Assembly (NCBI RefSeq): GCF_004118975.1
Contig: NZ_CP035376.1
Location: 682,001 to 746,000, forward strand
Direction of reading: 5' to 3'
Length of the DNA: 64,000 bases
DNA from: Luteimonas sp. YGD11-2
Lineage (GTDB): Bacteria > Pseudomonadota > Gammaproteobacteria > Xanthomonadales > Xanthomonadaceae
Positions within the stretch are counted from its first letter, which is position 1, and each line of letters starts with the position of its first letter. Under the pieces are notes generated by a model. It saw only the letters and a program-made list of their open reading frames with translations. It searched no databases and was not told where the DNA came from. Of the stretch, positions 45,662-54,628 are shown in pieces. The position numbers and the translations under genes were made by a program.

Positions 45662-46957
45662 TCAGGCGAAGGTGGTCAGCACGCCGGCGATGGTGGCGGT
45701 CATCATCGTGGCGATGGTGCCGCCCAGCACCGCGCGCAGTCCGAAGCGGGCGAGGTCCTGGCGACGGTCGGGCGCCAGCCCGCCGATGCCGCCAATCTGG
45801 ATCGCGATCGAGCTGAAGTTGGCGAAGCCGCACAGCGCATAGGTGGCGATGAGCCGGCCCTGTTCGCTCAGCACCACGCCTTCCACGCGTCCGTTGACGA
45901 TGTCGGCCAGCTGCAGGTAGGCCACGAACTCATTGATCACCACCTTCTGGCCGATCAGCGAGCCGACCACGCCGGCATCCGCCCACGGCACGCCGATCAC
46001 CCAGGCGATCGGCGCCAGCACGAAGCCGAAGATGGTGGCGAGGTCGAGCGGGCGGCCCAGCGTGTCCTGCAGGCCGGTGATCTCGCCCAGCCAGGTCAGC
46101 GGCGCGTTGATCATCGCGATCAGCGCGATGAAGGCCAGCAGCATCGCGCCGATGTTGAGCGCCAGCCGCAGGCCGTCGCCGGCGCCGGCCGCGGCGGCGT
46201 CGATGATGTTGCTGGTGGTCTTCTCCACTTCCATCTTCACGGTGCCGCGGGTCAGCGGCTCGCCGGTTTCCGGGATCAGGATCTTGGCGATCACCAGCGT
46301 GGCCGGCGCGGCCATGATCGACGCGGCTAGCAGGTGCTTGGCGTAGAACGCCTGCTCGACCGGGTCACCGCCGCCGAGCATGCCGACATAGGCCGCCAGC
46401 ACGCCGCCGGCGATATGCGCCATGCCGCCGATCATCATCGTGATCAGTTCGGACTCGGTCATCCGCGAGATGTACGGGCGCACCGTCAGCGGCGCCTCGG
46501 TCTGGCCGATGAAGACGCTGGCGCAGACGCTGGTGGTCTCGGCGCCTGACACACGCATCACCTTGGTGATGGCGAGCGCCATCACCCGCACCACCGCCTG
46601 CATCACACCGAGGTGGTAGAGCACCGCCATCAGCGAGGCGAAGAAGATGATCGTCGGCAGCACCTGGAAGGCAAAGATGAAGCCGTAGGTGTCGACATCC
46701 ATCAGGTTGCCGAAGATGAAGCTCGAGCCGGCGTTGACGAAGCCCAGGATCTTCACGAAGCCGTGGCCGAGCCAGTCGAACACCTCGCGACCGCCCGGCA
46801 CCAGCAGCACCAGCGCGGCAAATGCGATCTGCAGGGCGACACCGGTGCCGACCAGCACCCAGTCGACGCGCCGCTTGTTGTTGGAGAACAGCCAGACGAT
46901 GCCGAGGAGCACCACCAGTCCGAACAGGCCGAATCCGACCCGTGCCAGTACTTCCAT
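45662..46957 (-). CDS. nupC: Concentrative nucleoside transporter (NupC/CNT family)
   Basis: The 431-residue protein has about ten hydrophobic spans and CNT motifs: GQTEAPLTVRPYI, the pseudo-symmetric GEITGLQD segment, and the C-terminal ALCGFANFSSIAIQIGGIGG. CNT proteins couple nucleoside entry to a sodium or proton gradient at the inner membrane. The start at 46957 (MEVLARVGFGLFGL) fits the family. The gap of about 100 bases to the GGDEF-like gene upstream (same strand) leaves room for a promoter. Confidence 0.93.
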   Translation of the reverse strand: MEVLARVGFGLFGLVVLLGIVWLFSNNKRRVDWVLVGTGVALQIAFAALVLLVPGGREVFDWLGHGFVKILGFVNAGSSFIFGNLMDVDTYGFIFAFQVLPTIIFFASLMAVLYHLGVMQAVVRVMALAITKVMRVSGAETTSVCASVFIGQTEAPLTVRPYISRMTESELITMMIGGMAHIAGGVLAAYVGMLGGGDPVEQAFYAKHLLAASIMAAPATLVIAKILIPETGEPLTRGTVKMEVEKTTSNIIDAAAAGAGDGLRLALNIGAMLLAFIALIAMINAPLTWLGEITGLQDTLGRPLDLATIFGFVLAPIAWVIGVPWADAGVVGSLIGQKVVINEFVAYLQLADIVNGRVEGVVLSEQGRLIATYALCGFANFSSIAIQIGGIGGLAPDRRQDLARFGLRAVLGGTIATMMTATIAGVLTTFA

Positions 46958-47056
46958 CGAGTGCCCCAGGGCGCCAGCAGACCGCGCAGGTTAGGGGAGG
47001 CGGGCGGTCGGGGCAATATCACGGAATCTTCACATTCTCCTGAAGGGCGTATTCAT

Positions 47057-48184
47057 TCAGCAGTCGCGGGCCCACACCCGATCGCCGCCATCGCGCTTGG
47101 CCTGCTTGAGGCGCCGGTCGGCGGTGCCGAGCAGGGCCGAGGTGTCGGCGCCGTCCTGTGGCCAGGCCGCCAGCCCGGCGCTGAAGCGCAGGACGACCCC
47201 GTCACGGCCGCGGCCGGGCTGGAACGCCTGTTCGGCGAGGGCGCGGCGATGCCCGTCCAGGCGCTCCCAGGCACTGCCGATCGGGCTGCGCAGCAGCAGC
47301 ACGAATTCCTGCCCGCCGATGCGCGCGGCGTGCTCGCCGTCCTCGAGCAGGGCGGTCAGCCCCGCCGCGAAGTGGCGCAGCGCGCGGTCACCGGCCGGAT
47401 GCCCGGCCGCTTCGTTGATGCGGCGGAAGCGGTCGAGGTCCAGCAGCGCCACGCTCAGGCTGCGGCCGCTGGCCCGTGCGTCGGCGGCATCGCGCGGCAG
47501 GTGCTGCAGCAGCCAGGCCCGGTTGGGCAGACCGGTGAGTGCATCGTGTCCGGCGGCGGTGATCAGCCGCTGGATGCGCCGCACCACCACGGCAGTGATT
47601 GCGGTGACGATCGCCAGCAGCACCAGCCGCTGGGCCAGGGTGCCCGGCGACACCACGCCATACGCGTAGGACGCCGGCAACGCATCGCCGGGCGCCATCG
47701 CGGTGACCAGCCACCACAGCAGCGCGTACTGGGCGATCGCCAGCGCGCCCGTGTACAGCGCCAGCCGCACGTCGTTGCGCAGCGCGGTCAGCACGATCGC
47801 CACCGCGTAGAAGCACCACACCACCATGCTGTTGAGGCCCGCGGCCGGATCGTCGCGCGCGAGCAGCAACAGCACCAGCGAGGTCACGCTGACATCGTGG
47901 GTCGCGGTGGCCAGCGGCAGCCAGCGCACCCGGCGTCGCGCAAGCGCCAGCCACAGCTGCGCGCTCGCGTTGATCACCACCGCCGCACCCAGCCCGATCG
48001 CCACTTCGCGGCCGTCGCCATCCAGCGCGGCCAGCAGCGGCAGCGACAGCACCAGCAGCGACAGCAGCGCACGCACGCGTGCGGTCAGCAGCTCGCCATC
48101 CGCGCCGGTGTCGAGCAGCAGTGCGTCCGGGCGGGCGAACAACCCCGGCGCCCGTCGTCGCCCGGCTTTCGATGCGTCGCCCAT
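47057..48184 (-). CDS. Membrane GGDEF-like protein with altered active-site motif
   Basis: The 375-residue protein has about five or six hydrophobic spans (41-205) and a C-terminal GGDEF domain (about 210-375). DALTGLPNRAWL and LLDLDRFRRINEAAGHPAGD are normal, but the signature is GGQEF (290-294) in place of GG[D/E]EF, so the metal-binding acidic residue is Gln. The codon is CAG at 47309-47311. An RxxD inhibitory site is absent before it. Most GGQEF-type proteins should be poorly active or inactive cyclases, perhaps acting as c-di-GMP or GTP sensors. Divergent from the aldo/keto reductase gene. Confidence 0.85.
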   Translation of the reverse strand: MGDASKAGRRRAPGLFARPDALLLDTGADGELLTARVRALLSLLVLSLPLLAALDGDGREVAIGLGAAVVINASAQLWLALARRRVRWLPLATATHDVSVTSLVLLLLARDDPAAGLNSMVVWCFYAVAIVLTALRNDVRLALYTGALAIAQYALLWWLVTAMAPGDALPASYAYGVVSPGTLAQRLVLLAIVTAITAVVVRRIQRLITAAGHDALTGLPNRAWLLQHLPRDAADARASGRSLSVALLDLDRFRRINEAAGHPAGDRALRHFAAGLTALLEDGEHAARIGGQEFVLLLRSPIGSAWERLDGHRRALAEQAFQPGRGRDGVVLRFSAGLAAWPQDGADTSALLGTADRRLKQAKRDGGDRVWARDC

Positions 48185-48274
48185 GGCCTCCCCGCGCGCT
48201 GCCCCGCGCCGAGCATAGCGCCGGGCCGGGGCCGCGGCTCGCTACACTGGAGCACCATCCCCGGAGCGCCCGCG

Positions 48275-49246
48275 ATGCAGTACCGCCGACTCGGCCAGTC
48301 AGGCCTGCAGCTGTCCGCGCTGTCGTTCGGTGCCTGGGCCACCTTCGGCAGCCGCATCGGCCGCGGCGAGGCCCGCGAGCTGGTCGCCGCGGCGTGGGAC
48401 CACGGCATCAACTTCTTCGACAACGCCGAAGGGTATGCCCATGGCGACGCCGAGCGGATCATGGGCGACGTCATTGCCGACCTGCGCCTGCCGCGTGATG
48501 GCTACTGCGTCTCCAGCAAGGTGTATTTCGGTTCCGCCGCCGATCCGCGCCCGACCCAGCGCGGGCTGTCGCGCAAGCACGTGCACGACGCCTGCCATGC
48601 TGCGCTGCGGCGGCTGCGCGTCGACTATCTCGATCTTTTCTTCTGCCACCGCCCGGACCCGGACACCCCCGTGGCCGAGACCGTGTGGGCGATGGATACG
48701 CTGATCCGCCAGGGCAAGGTGCTGTACTGGGGCACTTCGGAATGGCCGGCCGAGCGGGTGATGGAGGCCGCAGATCTCGCGCGCAGGCACCGGCTGCACC
48801 CGCCGACGATGGAGCAACCCGAGTACAACCTGCTGCACCGCCGGCGCGTGGAGCTGGAATACGCACCGCTCTACGGCGAACTGGGCCTCGGTGCCACGGT
48901 GTGGTCGCCGCTGGGCTCCGGGCTTCTGACCGGCAAGTACAACGACGGTATCGGTGACGACAGCCGCCTCGGCCAGCCCGGCTACGCGTGGCTGCGCGAA
49001 CTGCTGCTGCAGGACCCGTCGCGGCTGGAGCGTGCGCGCGCCTTCACCGCGCTGGCGGCGGAGCTGGGCGTTGCACCGGCGCCGCTGGCGATCGCCTGGT
49101 GCCTGCGCAACCCGCATGTGTCGACCGTGCTGACCGGTGCCAGCCGGGTGTCGCAGCTGCTGGAAAATCTGCAGGCGCTGGATCTGCTCGAGCGCCTCGA
49201 GCCGTCGGTGTGGCGGCGGATCGAGGCGGTGACGCAGGAGCGCTGA
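48275..49246 (+). CDS. Aldo/keto reductase (potassium-channel beta/YghZ-like)
   Basis: The 323-residue TIM-barrel oxidoreductase has the catalytic Asp/Tyr pair in FFDNAEGYAHG, the Lys in VSSKVYF, and the His in FFCHRPDP. NADPH contacts WSPLGSGLLTGKY and the GASRVSQLLENL end match the AKR14/Kv-beta group. It reduces aldehydes or ketones in the cytoplasm; a specific substrate cannot be named. It is divergent from the GGDEF-like gene (90-base gap) and followed by the hemP promoter. Confidence 0.9.
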   Translation: MQYRRLGQSGLQLSALSFGAWATFGSRIGRGEARELVAAAWDHGINFFDNAEGYAHGDAERIMGDVIADLRLPRDGYCVSSKVYFGSAADPRPTQRGLSRKHVHDACHAALRRLRVDYLDLFFCHRPDPDTPVAETVWAMDTLIRQGKVLYWGTSEWPAERVMEAADLARRHRLHPPTMEQPEYNLLHRRRVELEYAPLYGELGLGATVWSPLGSGLLTGKYNDGIGDDSRLGQPGYAWLRELLLQDPSRLERARAFTALAAELGVAPAPLAIAWCLRNPHVSTVLTGASRVSQLLENLQALDLLERLEPSVWRRIEAVTQER

Positions 49247-49290
49247 CACCTGCGGGTCCGCCGCTGCTCGCCGGGACGACGCCACACACC

Positions 49291-49318
49291 TTGACTGGTT
49301 AATGAGAATCATTACTGT
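49291..49318 (+). promoter_or_regulatory. Fur-controlled promoter of hemP
   Basis: A -35 TTGACT (49291-49296) and a -10-like TACTGT (49313-49318) are 16 bases apart. The stretch between them holds TTAATGAGAATCATTAC (49299-49315), a near-perfect Fur box built on AATGAGAATCATT. Iron-bound Fur sitting there would block RNA polymerase, so the gene should be on when iron is scarce. Confidence 0.85.
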
Positions 49319-49346
49319 TGCGGCGTCCCCGCCCCGAGGCAGCAGA

Positions 49347-49556
49347 ATGTCGCTCGATCACTCGCACGACCCTCTCCACGCCGATCCGTCCGCAACCCGC
49401 CCGACCTCCTGCACCGCGACGCAGGCAGCGCCGGCACAGGTGCTGGTCGACAGCGCGGGCCTGCTGGCCGGCCAGCGCGAGATCTGCATCCGCCATGGCA
49501 ACGAGCTCTACCGGCTGCGCCATACCCGCAACGACAAGCTGATCCTGACCAAGTAG
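49347..49556 (+). CDS. hemP: Hemin uptake protein HemP
   Basis: The 69-residue protein ends in the HemP signature LLAGQREICIRHGNELYRLR followed by HTRNDKLILTK. The N-terminal 35 residues are variable and His/Pro-rich. The start at 49347 is chosen because ATG 49302 lies inside the Fur box and would put the operator in the coding region. HemP proteins act with heme/TonB uptake genes, often as small regulators; in this window no receptor or hmu gene is adjacent. Iron control through the upstream Fur box fits the family. Confidence 0.92.
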   Translation: MSLDHSHDPLHADPSATRPTSCTATQAAPAQVLVDSAGLLAGQREICIRHGNELYRLRHTRNDKLILTK

Positions 49557-49558
49557 CC

Positions 49559-50593
49559 TCAGGTCGCCTCCGGCGGAGCGGCCGGCGCATTCGGTGGCGC
49601 GGGTGGCCGTGGCGGTGCCGGAGGTGCCGGCGGCGCCACCAGCCGCAGCGAGCGCTGCGCTGGGACCGTCACCTGGGCAGTGCCGCTCCTGCGGTCGCGC
49701 AGGTAGGTGATCGTCACCCGTTCGCCTTCGTCGCGGTCGCGCAGGCGCTGCATCACGTCGCGCGGGGTGGCGACCGCCTGGTCATCCACGCGCTGGATCA
49801 CGTCGCCGGCACGCAGGCCGTCGATATTGCCGGTCGACAGCACCAGCACGCCGCGGTCGGTGCCGAAGTAGCGGCCGAGGTCGCCATCCAGCGCCGCGAG
49901 GTTGAGTCCGCTCCAGCGCATCGCGGACAGCAGCCGCGGGGTGCCGCAGGCCGTGCCTTCGCAGTCGGCATCGAGCCCGGCCGCTGCCAGCGCACGTTCG
50001 ACCTCGGCGCCGATCCCGCTGGTGGCGATGCGCACCTGCTCGCCGATGCGCTGCATGTCCACGCCATCGATCCCTTCGCGTACGTTTTCCAGCGTGCGTG
50101 CCAGATCGGCGCCCGACAGCACCGCAACCCCGGTTCCCGGGCGCGGGGTGATGTCCACCGACGTGCGGCGCCCGCCGCGCTCGTAGTCCACCCGCACCGG
50201 CGTGCCGCCGGCCATCCCGCGCAGCAGTCCGCGTGCGTTGTCCAGGCGCAGCTCGCCATCGCGGCCGAGGATCGAGGTGCCGCCAATGGCGACGATGCGG
50301 TCGCCGCTGCGCAGCCCGGCATCGTCGGCCGCGCTGCCGGGGGTGACCGCGGCGATGCGCACGCCCGCATCGGCATCGGGTGCCAGCACCACGCCCAGCA
50401 CCGGCCGCGTGCGCCGGTGCACGACATGCGCGGCGCTGTCGGTGGACAGCTCCGCGACCCGCGCGGCGGCGCGTTGCAGGTCGGCACGCGCCTGCTCGAG
50501 GCTGCGGTTGTCGGTGCCCTGGGCACTGGCGGTACCGGTGGCCAGCGCAACGGCGAGCGCAAGCATGGCGAGGGCGGGGGGGCGGCGGATCAT
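49559..50593 (-). CDS. Periplasmic protein with two PDZ domains
   Basis: The 344-residue protein has a signal peptide (MIRRPPALAMLALAVALATG, cleavage after ASA near residue 24). PDZ 1 lies at about 65-150 (PVLGVVLAP, DDAGLRSGDRIVAIGG) and PDZ 2 at about 240-330 (GVLVLSTGNIDGLRAGDVIQ). A proline-rich tail ends it. No protease triad is present, so it resembles a PDZ-only accessory of DegQ/HtrA-type systems, perhaps a sensor of unfolded outer-membrane proteins. It is the third gene of an operon with the ECF sigma and anti-sigma genes (32-base gap upstream). Confidence 0.82.
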   Translation of the reverse strand: MIRRPPALAMLALAVALATGTASAQGTDNRSLEQARADLQRAAARVAELSTDSAAHVVHRRTRPVLGVVLAPDADAGVRIAAVTPGSAADDAGLRSGDRIVAIGGTSILGRDGELRLDNARGLLRGMAGGTPVRVDYERGGRRTSVDITPRPGTGVAVLSGADLARTLENVREGIDGVDMQRIGEQVRIATSGIGAEVERALAAAGLDADCEGTACGTPRLLSAMRWSGLNLAALDGDLGRYFGTDRGVLVLSTGNIDGLRAGDVIQRVDDQAVATPRDVMQRLRDRDEGERVTITYLRDRRSGTAQVTVPAQRSLRLVAPPAPPAPPRPPAPPNAPAAPPEAT

Positions 50594-50625
50594 GGTGGTT
50601 CTCCAGCAGGCGGTTGGTTGGGAGG

Positions 50626-51156
50626 TCAGTCGATCTGGACCAGTGCGGTGTCGAAGCGCGAGCCCTGTGCGGCAAGCCACGAGCGTTCGCCTTCGAACTG
50701 CACCAGCGCGAGCAGGGTGTCCACGCGCGAGCGCCACAGTTCCTCGCGGGCGCGTGCATCGAGCGTCGGGTCGCGCAGACGGGCGTCGATCGCGGCCAGC
50801 CGCAACTCGAGCTCACCGGACATCAGTGCCGCGCTGCCGCTCGCCACGCGGTCGTCGGCCAGCAGCGGCAGCAGCGCCTCGAGGCGGGCGGATTCGTCCT
50901 GCAAGGCGGCGACCGCGCTGTCGTCCGCTGGCGCGGTGCCGACAGGTGTATCGGGTGCCAGCCAGCGCAGCGGCAGCGCGACCACCAGCAGCAGCGAGGC
51001 CGCGAGCGCGGTCCACACCGGCCAGCGGCGCGGTCGTGATGGCTGCGGCAGGCGTGCGGCGATCGCGTCCCAGCCCTGCGCCGGCGGGCTGGCCAGCGGC
51101 AGGCGCGAAAACGCCTCCTGCCAGGTCGCGGGCGGGGGCGTGCGGGGGTCGGTCAT
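50626..51156 (-). CDS. Putative anti-sigma factor, single-span membrane protein
   Basis: The 176-residue protein has a cytoplasmic N-terminal part (about 45 residues), one membrane span (WTALAASLLLVVALPLRWLA, about 48-67), and a helical periplasmic C-terminus. No zinc-binding His/Cys motif is seen. The topology and position directly after an ECF sigma gene, with overlapping ATGA, fit an RseA-like anti-sigma factor. Sequence similarity to a known anti-sigma was not recognised; the role is inferred from context. Confidence 0.75.
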   Translation of the reverse strand: MTDPRTPPPATWQEAFSRLPLASPPAQGWDAIAARLPQPSRPRRWPVWTALAASLLLVVALPLRWLAPDTPVGTAPADDSAVAALQDESARLEALLPLLADDRVASGSAALMSGELELRLAAIDARLRDPTLDARAREELWRSRVDTLLALVQFEGERSWLAAQGSRFDTALVQID

Positions 51157-51782
51157 GGCGACGCTCCGGTGAGGGTGGGATTGGGGGTATCGAGCAGTTC
51201 ACGCAGGCGACGGGTGCCGCGCGAGACCTGTGATTTGGAGAAGCTCGGCGTGCGTTCCATCAGCGTGCCGATCTCCTCATGGGTGAAGCCTTCGGCGTGG
51301 TACAGCCACAGCACGCTGCGGGTGATCACCGGAAGCCCGGCCAGCGCACGCTGCAGTGCCGCGGCGTCGGCAGCGGCGCTCGGGGGCGGTGTGTCGCCGG
51401 CGAGTTCGTGCTCGTCGACATCCAGATGCCCCTCGAAGCGACGCCCGCGGCGCAGGCGCATCAGTGCCTCGTTGACCGCGATCTGCCGCAGCCAGCCCCA
51501 GAACGGACTGGCGCCGCGGAAGTCGCCGATGCGGTCGATCATCTTCAGCATGGTGTCCTGCAGCACATCCGCGGCGGTGTCGCGGTCGCCGCAGATGCGC
51601 AGCGCCAGCGTGAACGTGGGACGTTCGAACCAGCGATACAGCTGCTCGAACGCCGCCCGTTCGCCGGCTCGCGCGCGCTGCAGCAACGTGCCGGGCACCT
51701 CGATCGCGAAGCCGGACGCCGAGGTCGGCGCGGCCGGCGGCGGCCCGGGTGCGGGTGCGGGCGTGGCCTGCAGTGAGTGCAT
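51153..51782 (-). CDS. ECF-family RNA polymerase sigma factor
   Basis: The 209-residue protein has sigma region 2 (FEQLYRWFERPTFTLALRIC and DRDTAADVLQDTMLKMID) and region 4 (LPVITRSVLWLYHAEGFTHE, then TLMERTPSFSKSQVSRGTRR as the helix-turn-helix). The N-terminal 40 residues are Pro/Ala-rich and not conserved. The start at 51782 (MHSLQATP) is chosen; ATG 51794 is four codons upstream. It probably activates its own operon and envelope-stress genes. The start of qmcA lies 122 bases away on the other strand, so promoters face apart. Confidence 0.88.
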   Translation of the reverse strand: MHSLQATPAPAPGPPPAAPTSASGFAIEVPGTLLQRARAGERAAFEQLYRWFERPTFTLALRICGDRDTAADVLQDTMLKMIDRIGDFRGASPFWGWLRQIAVNEALMRLRRGRRFEGHLDVDEHELAGDTPPPSAAADAAALQRALAGLPVITRSVLWLYHAEGFTHEEIGTLMERTPSFSKSQVSRGTRRLRELLDTPNPTLTGASP

Positions 51783-51903
51783 GGTCAGTGGCATCGAAGG
51801 GTTAGATGCGGCAGCTGGAGAAAGCGTCGCAACCGCGGACGCCGGGGTCACACCCGACCCCTATACTCCGTCCCCGGGGAACAATCACAGCGAGGAGATA
51901 CAC

Positions 51904-52866
51904 ATGGGAGCGACCGGTTTTCTCACCGCGGTCCTGTTGCTGGCCGGCATCATCGTGCTGTTCAAGACCGTGCGCATGGTGCCGCAGGGCTACGAGTGGA
52001 CCGTCGAGCGCTTCGGCAAGTACACCCACACGCTCGATCCGGGCCTGCACTTCCTCATCCCGGTGGTCTACGGCGTGGGTCGCAAGGTCAACATGATGGA
52101 GCAGGTGCTCGACGTGCCCAGCCAGGACGTCATCACCCGTGACAACGCGGTGGTGCGCGTGGACGGGGTGGTGTTCTTCCAGGTGCTCGATGCGGCCAAG
52201 GCCGCCTACGAGGTCGCCAACCTCGAGATCGCCACCATCGCGCTGGTGCAGACCAACATCCGTACCGTGATCGGCTCGATGGACCTGGACGAATCGCTGT
52301 CCAACCGCGAGACCATCAACGCGCAGCTGCTCAACGTGGTCGACCAGGCCACCAACCCGTGGGGCATCAAGGTCACCCGCATCGAGATCCGCGACATCCA
52401 GCCGCCGCGTGACCTGGTCGACTCGATGGCCCGGCAGATGAAGGCCGAGCGCGAGCGCCGCGCGGTGATCCTGGAGGCGGAGGGCCATCGGCAGTCGGAG
52501 ATCCTGCGCGCCGAGGGCGACAAGCAGGCGGCGATCCTGCAGGCCGAAGGCCAGAAGGAATCCGCGTTCCGCGAAGCCGAGGCGCGTGAGCGCCTTGCCG
52601 AGGCGGAAGCCAAGGCCACGCAGATGGTGTCGGATGCCATCGCCAACGGCGACGTGCAGGCGATCAACTACTTCATCGCTCAGAAGTACGTCGAGGCATT
52701 CCGCGAGCTCGCCACCGCGCCCAACCAGAAGTTCGTGCTGATGCCGATGGAAGCCAGTGGCGTGATCGGCTCGATCGGCGGCATTGCCGAGCTCGCGCGC
52801 GAAGCGCTCGGCAAGCAGCAGGCCGGTGCGGTGGCGCGCGGCGTGCAGACGCCGCGCGGAGGCTGA
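51904..52866 (+). CDS. qmcA: SPFH/stomatin-like membrane protein QmcA
   Basis: The 320-residue protein has one N-terminal membrane anchor (FLTAVLLLAGIIVLF), the SPFH domain starting VPQGYEWTVERFGKYTHTL and the oligomerisation-type helix with EAEARERLAEAEAKA. It forms large rings in the inner membrane with proteases or as a lipid-domain scaffold. Followed four bases later by an NfeD-like gene, a pair conserved in many bacteria. The start at 51904 follows AGGAGA. Confidence 0.92.
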   Translation: MGATGFLTAVLLLAGIIVLFKTVRMVPQGYEWTVERFGKYTHTLDPGLHFLIPVVYGVGRKVNMMEQVLDVPSQDVITRDNAVVRVDGVVFFQVLDAAKAAYEVANLEIATIALVQTNIRTVIGSMDLDESLSNRETINAQLLNVVDQATNPWGIKVTRIEIRDIQPPRDLVDSMARQMKAERERRAVILEAEGHRQSEILRAEGDKQAAILQAEGQKESAFREAEARERLAEAEAKATQMVSDAIANGDVQAINYFIAQKYVEAFRELATAPNQKFVLMPMEASGVIGSIGGIAELAREALGKQQAGAVARGVQTPRGG

Positions 52867-52870
52867 GCCC

Positions 52871-53320
52871 ATGCGCTGGGAAGTGGTGGCATGGGCGGCG
52901 GTGGCGCTGCTGCTGTTCGCGGCGGAGACACTCGCGCCGGGTGCCTTCATGCTGTGGATGGGCTTCGCCGCGGCCGCGGTGTTCCTCGGCGTGCTGCTGG
53001 TGCCGGGCATCGACCTGCTGTGGCAGGTCGTGGCCTTCGTCGTCCTGTGCTTCGTGTCGATCCAGGTCTATCGCACCTGGTTCCGCGGCCGCGGGCGCGT
53101 CAGCGACCACCCCACGCTCAACCGCCGTGCGGCCCATCACCTCGGGCGCGTGGTGCCGGTGGAAACCGCGATCGTCGATGGGCGCGGACGCGTCAAGATC
53201 GGCGATGCGTTCTGGGTGGTTGCCGGGCCGGACCTGCCCGTCGGCACGCCGGTGCGGGTGACCGGCGCCGACGGGCTGGTGCTGCTGGTCGAGTACGCGG
53301 GCCCGGAACACGCCGGGTAA
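52871..53320 (+). CDS. NfeD-like membrane protein
   Basis: The 149-residue protein has about three membrane spans (residues 5-75), then a soluble OB-fold domain with VVPVETAIVDGRGRVKIGDA and GTPVRVTGADGLVLLVEYA, the NfeD C-terminal signature. This short form (without the ClpP-like protease part) is paired with QmcA/SPFH proteins. It begins right after qmcA, so the two form an operon. Function is linked to membrane domain organisation by analogy. Confidence 0.88.
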   Translation: MRWEVVAWAAVALLLFAAETLAPGAFMLWMGFAAAAVFLGVLLVPGIDLLWQVVAFVVLCFVSIQVYRTWFRGRGRVSDHPTLNRRAAHHLGRVVPVETAIVDGRGRVKIGDAFWVVAGPDLPVGTPVRVTGADGLVLLVEYAGPEHAG

Positions 53321-53415
53321 ACGACGACGGCGTGCCCCGGGGTCGACCAACGGCCCGGGGCACGGCCGCGACCGGTCTGGGATAATCGGGCTCTTTCGCA
53401 GCGAAGGCGCCCCCC

Positions 53416-54522
53416 ATGACCCGCAAGACCATCCTCAACGACAGCCATCGCGCCCTTGGTGCGCGCATGGTGGATTTCGGCGGCTGGGACATGCCGCTCA
53501 ACTACGGTTCGCAGATCGAGGAGCACCACCAGGTGCGCCGCGATGCCGGCATGTTCGACGTCAGCCACATGACCGTGGTCGACCTGCGCGGCGAGCGCGT
53601 GCGCGACTTCCTGCGCCGCCTGCTGGCCAACTCGGTCGACAAGCTGAAGAAGAAGGGCAAGGCGATCTACAGCTGCATGCTCGACGACAACGGCGGCGTG
53701 ATCGACGACCTCATCGTCTATTACATGGACGACGGCTGGTACCGGCTGGTGGTCAATGCCGGCACCCGCGACAAGGACCTGGCGTGGATCGGCCGCCATG
53801 CCGAAGCCTTCGGCGTCGAGGTGGCCGAACGCTCCGAACTTGCGATCATCGCCGTGCAGGGCCCGAACGCCCGCGAGCGCGTGCTCGGTCTCGTCGATAC
53901 CGCCGACCGCGATGCGCTGGCCGGCCTTGGCCGCTTCGCCGCGATCGACGTGCGCTCCGCGCAGGGCACCGCACTGTTCGTCGCGCGCACCGGGTACACC
54001 GGTGAGGACGGATTCGAGATCGTGCTGGAGCAGGGTGGCGCCGTCGCGCTGTGGGATGCATTGCTGGGCGCAGGAGTGAAGCCCGCCGGGCTGGGTGCGC
54101 GCGACACGCTGCGCCTGGAAGCCGGGCTGGCGCTGTACGGCCAGGACATGGACGAATCGGTCACCCCGTACGAGGTCGCACTCGGCTGGACGGTCTCGCT
54201 CGACGACGGCCGTGACTTCATCGGCCGCGAGCGCCTGGAGCGTCAGAAGGCCGATGGCGATGCGCGTCAGCTGATCGGTCTGGTGATGGACGAGAAGGGC
54301 GTGCTGCGCCATGGCCAGCGCGTGCTCAGCGATGCCGGTGACGGCGAGATCCTGTCCGGCACGTTCTCGCCGACCCTGGGCAAGGCGATCGCCTTTGCGC
54401 GCGTCCCCGCTGGAGACGCCGGCCAGGTGCGCGTGGACATCCGCGGCCGCGAGGTGGCAGTGCGCACGGTGAAGTTCCCGTTCGTGCGCGATGGCCAGCC
54501 GCAGCCGGGCATCCTCAACTGA
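53416..54522 (+). CDS. gcvT: Aminomethyltransferase, glycine cleavage T protein
   Basis: The 368-residue T protein transfers the methylene group from the lipoyl arm of H protein to tetrahydrofolate, releasing ammonia. [33 protein letters not shown] and [16 protein letters not shown] are family motifs, and [17 protein letters not shown] is intact. A -10-like GATAAT at about 53381 and a strong hairpin (53332-53363) lie upstream, but no glycine riboswitch was recognised. The H protein gene follows after 106 bases; the P protein is not in the window. Confidence 0.95.
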   Translation: MTRKTILNDSHRALGARMVDFGGWDMPLNYGSQIEEHHQVRRDAGMFDVSHMTVVDLRGERVRDFLRRLLANSVDKLKKKGKAIYSCMLDDNGGVIDDLIVYYMDDGWYRLVVNAGTRDKDLAWIGRHAEAFGVEVAERSELAIIAVQGPNARERVLGLVDTADRDALAGLGRFAAIDVRSAQGTALFVARTGYTGEDGFEIVLEQGGAVALWDALLGAGVKPAGLGARDTLRLEAGLALYGQDMDESVTPYEVALGWTVSLDDGRDFIGRERLERQKADGDARQLIGLVMDEKGVLRHGQRVLSDAGDGEILSGTFSPTLGKAIAFARVPAGDAGQVRVDIRGREVAVRTVKFPFVRDGQPQPGILN

Positions 54523-54628
54523 CGCGCGGCTCCTGCACACCCTGGCGTACGACGCGAACGGCCTGCGCGTCGCGCGCCTCCCCGGCTACACTTGGCCGCA
54601 CTCACCACCCCCTGATTCGGAGCCCGAC

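Noticed and set aside
53321..53415. A possible glycine riboswitch before gcvT
   Set aside because: The gap is under 100 bases and holds a plain GC hairpin and a -10-like box. The conserved glycine-aptamer segments were not found.
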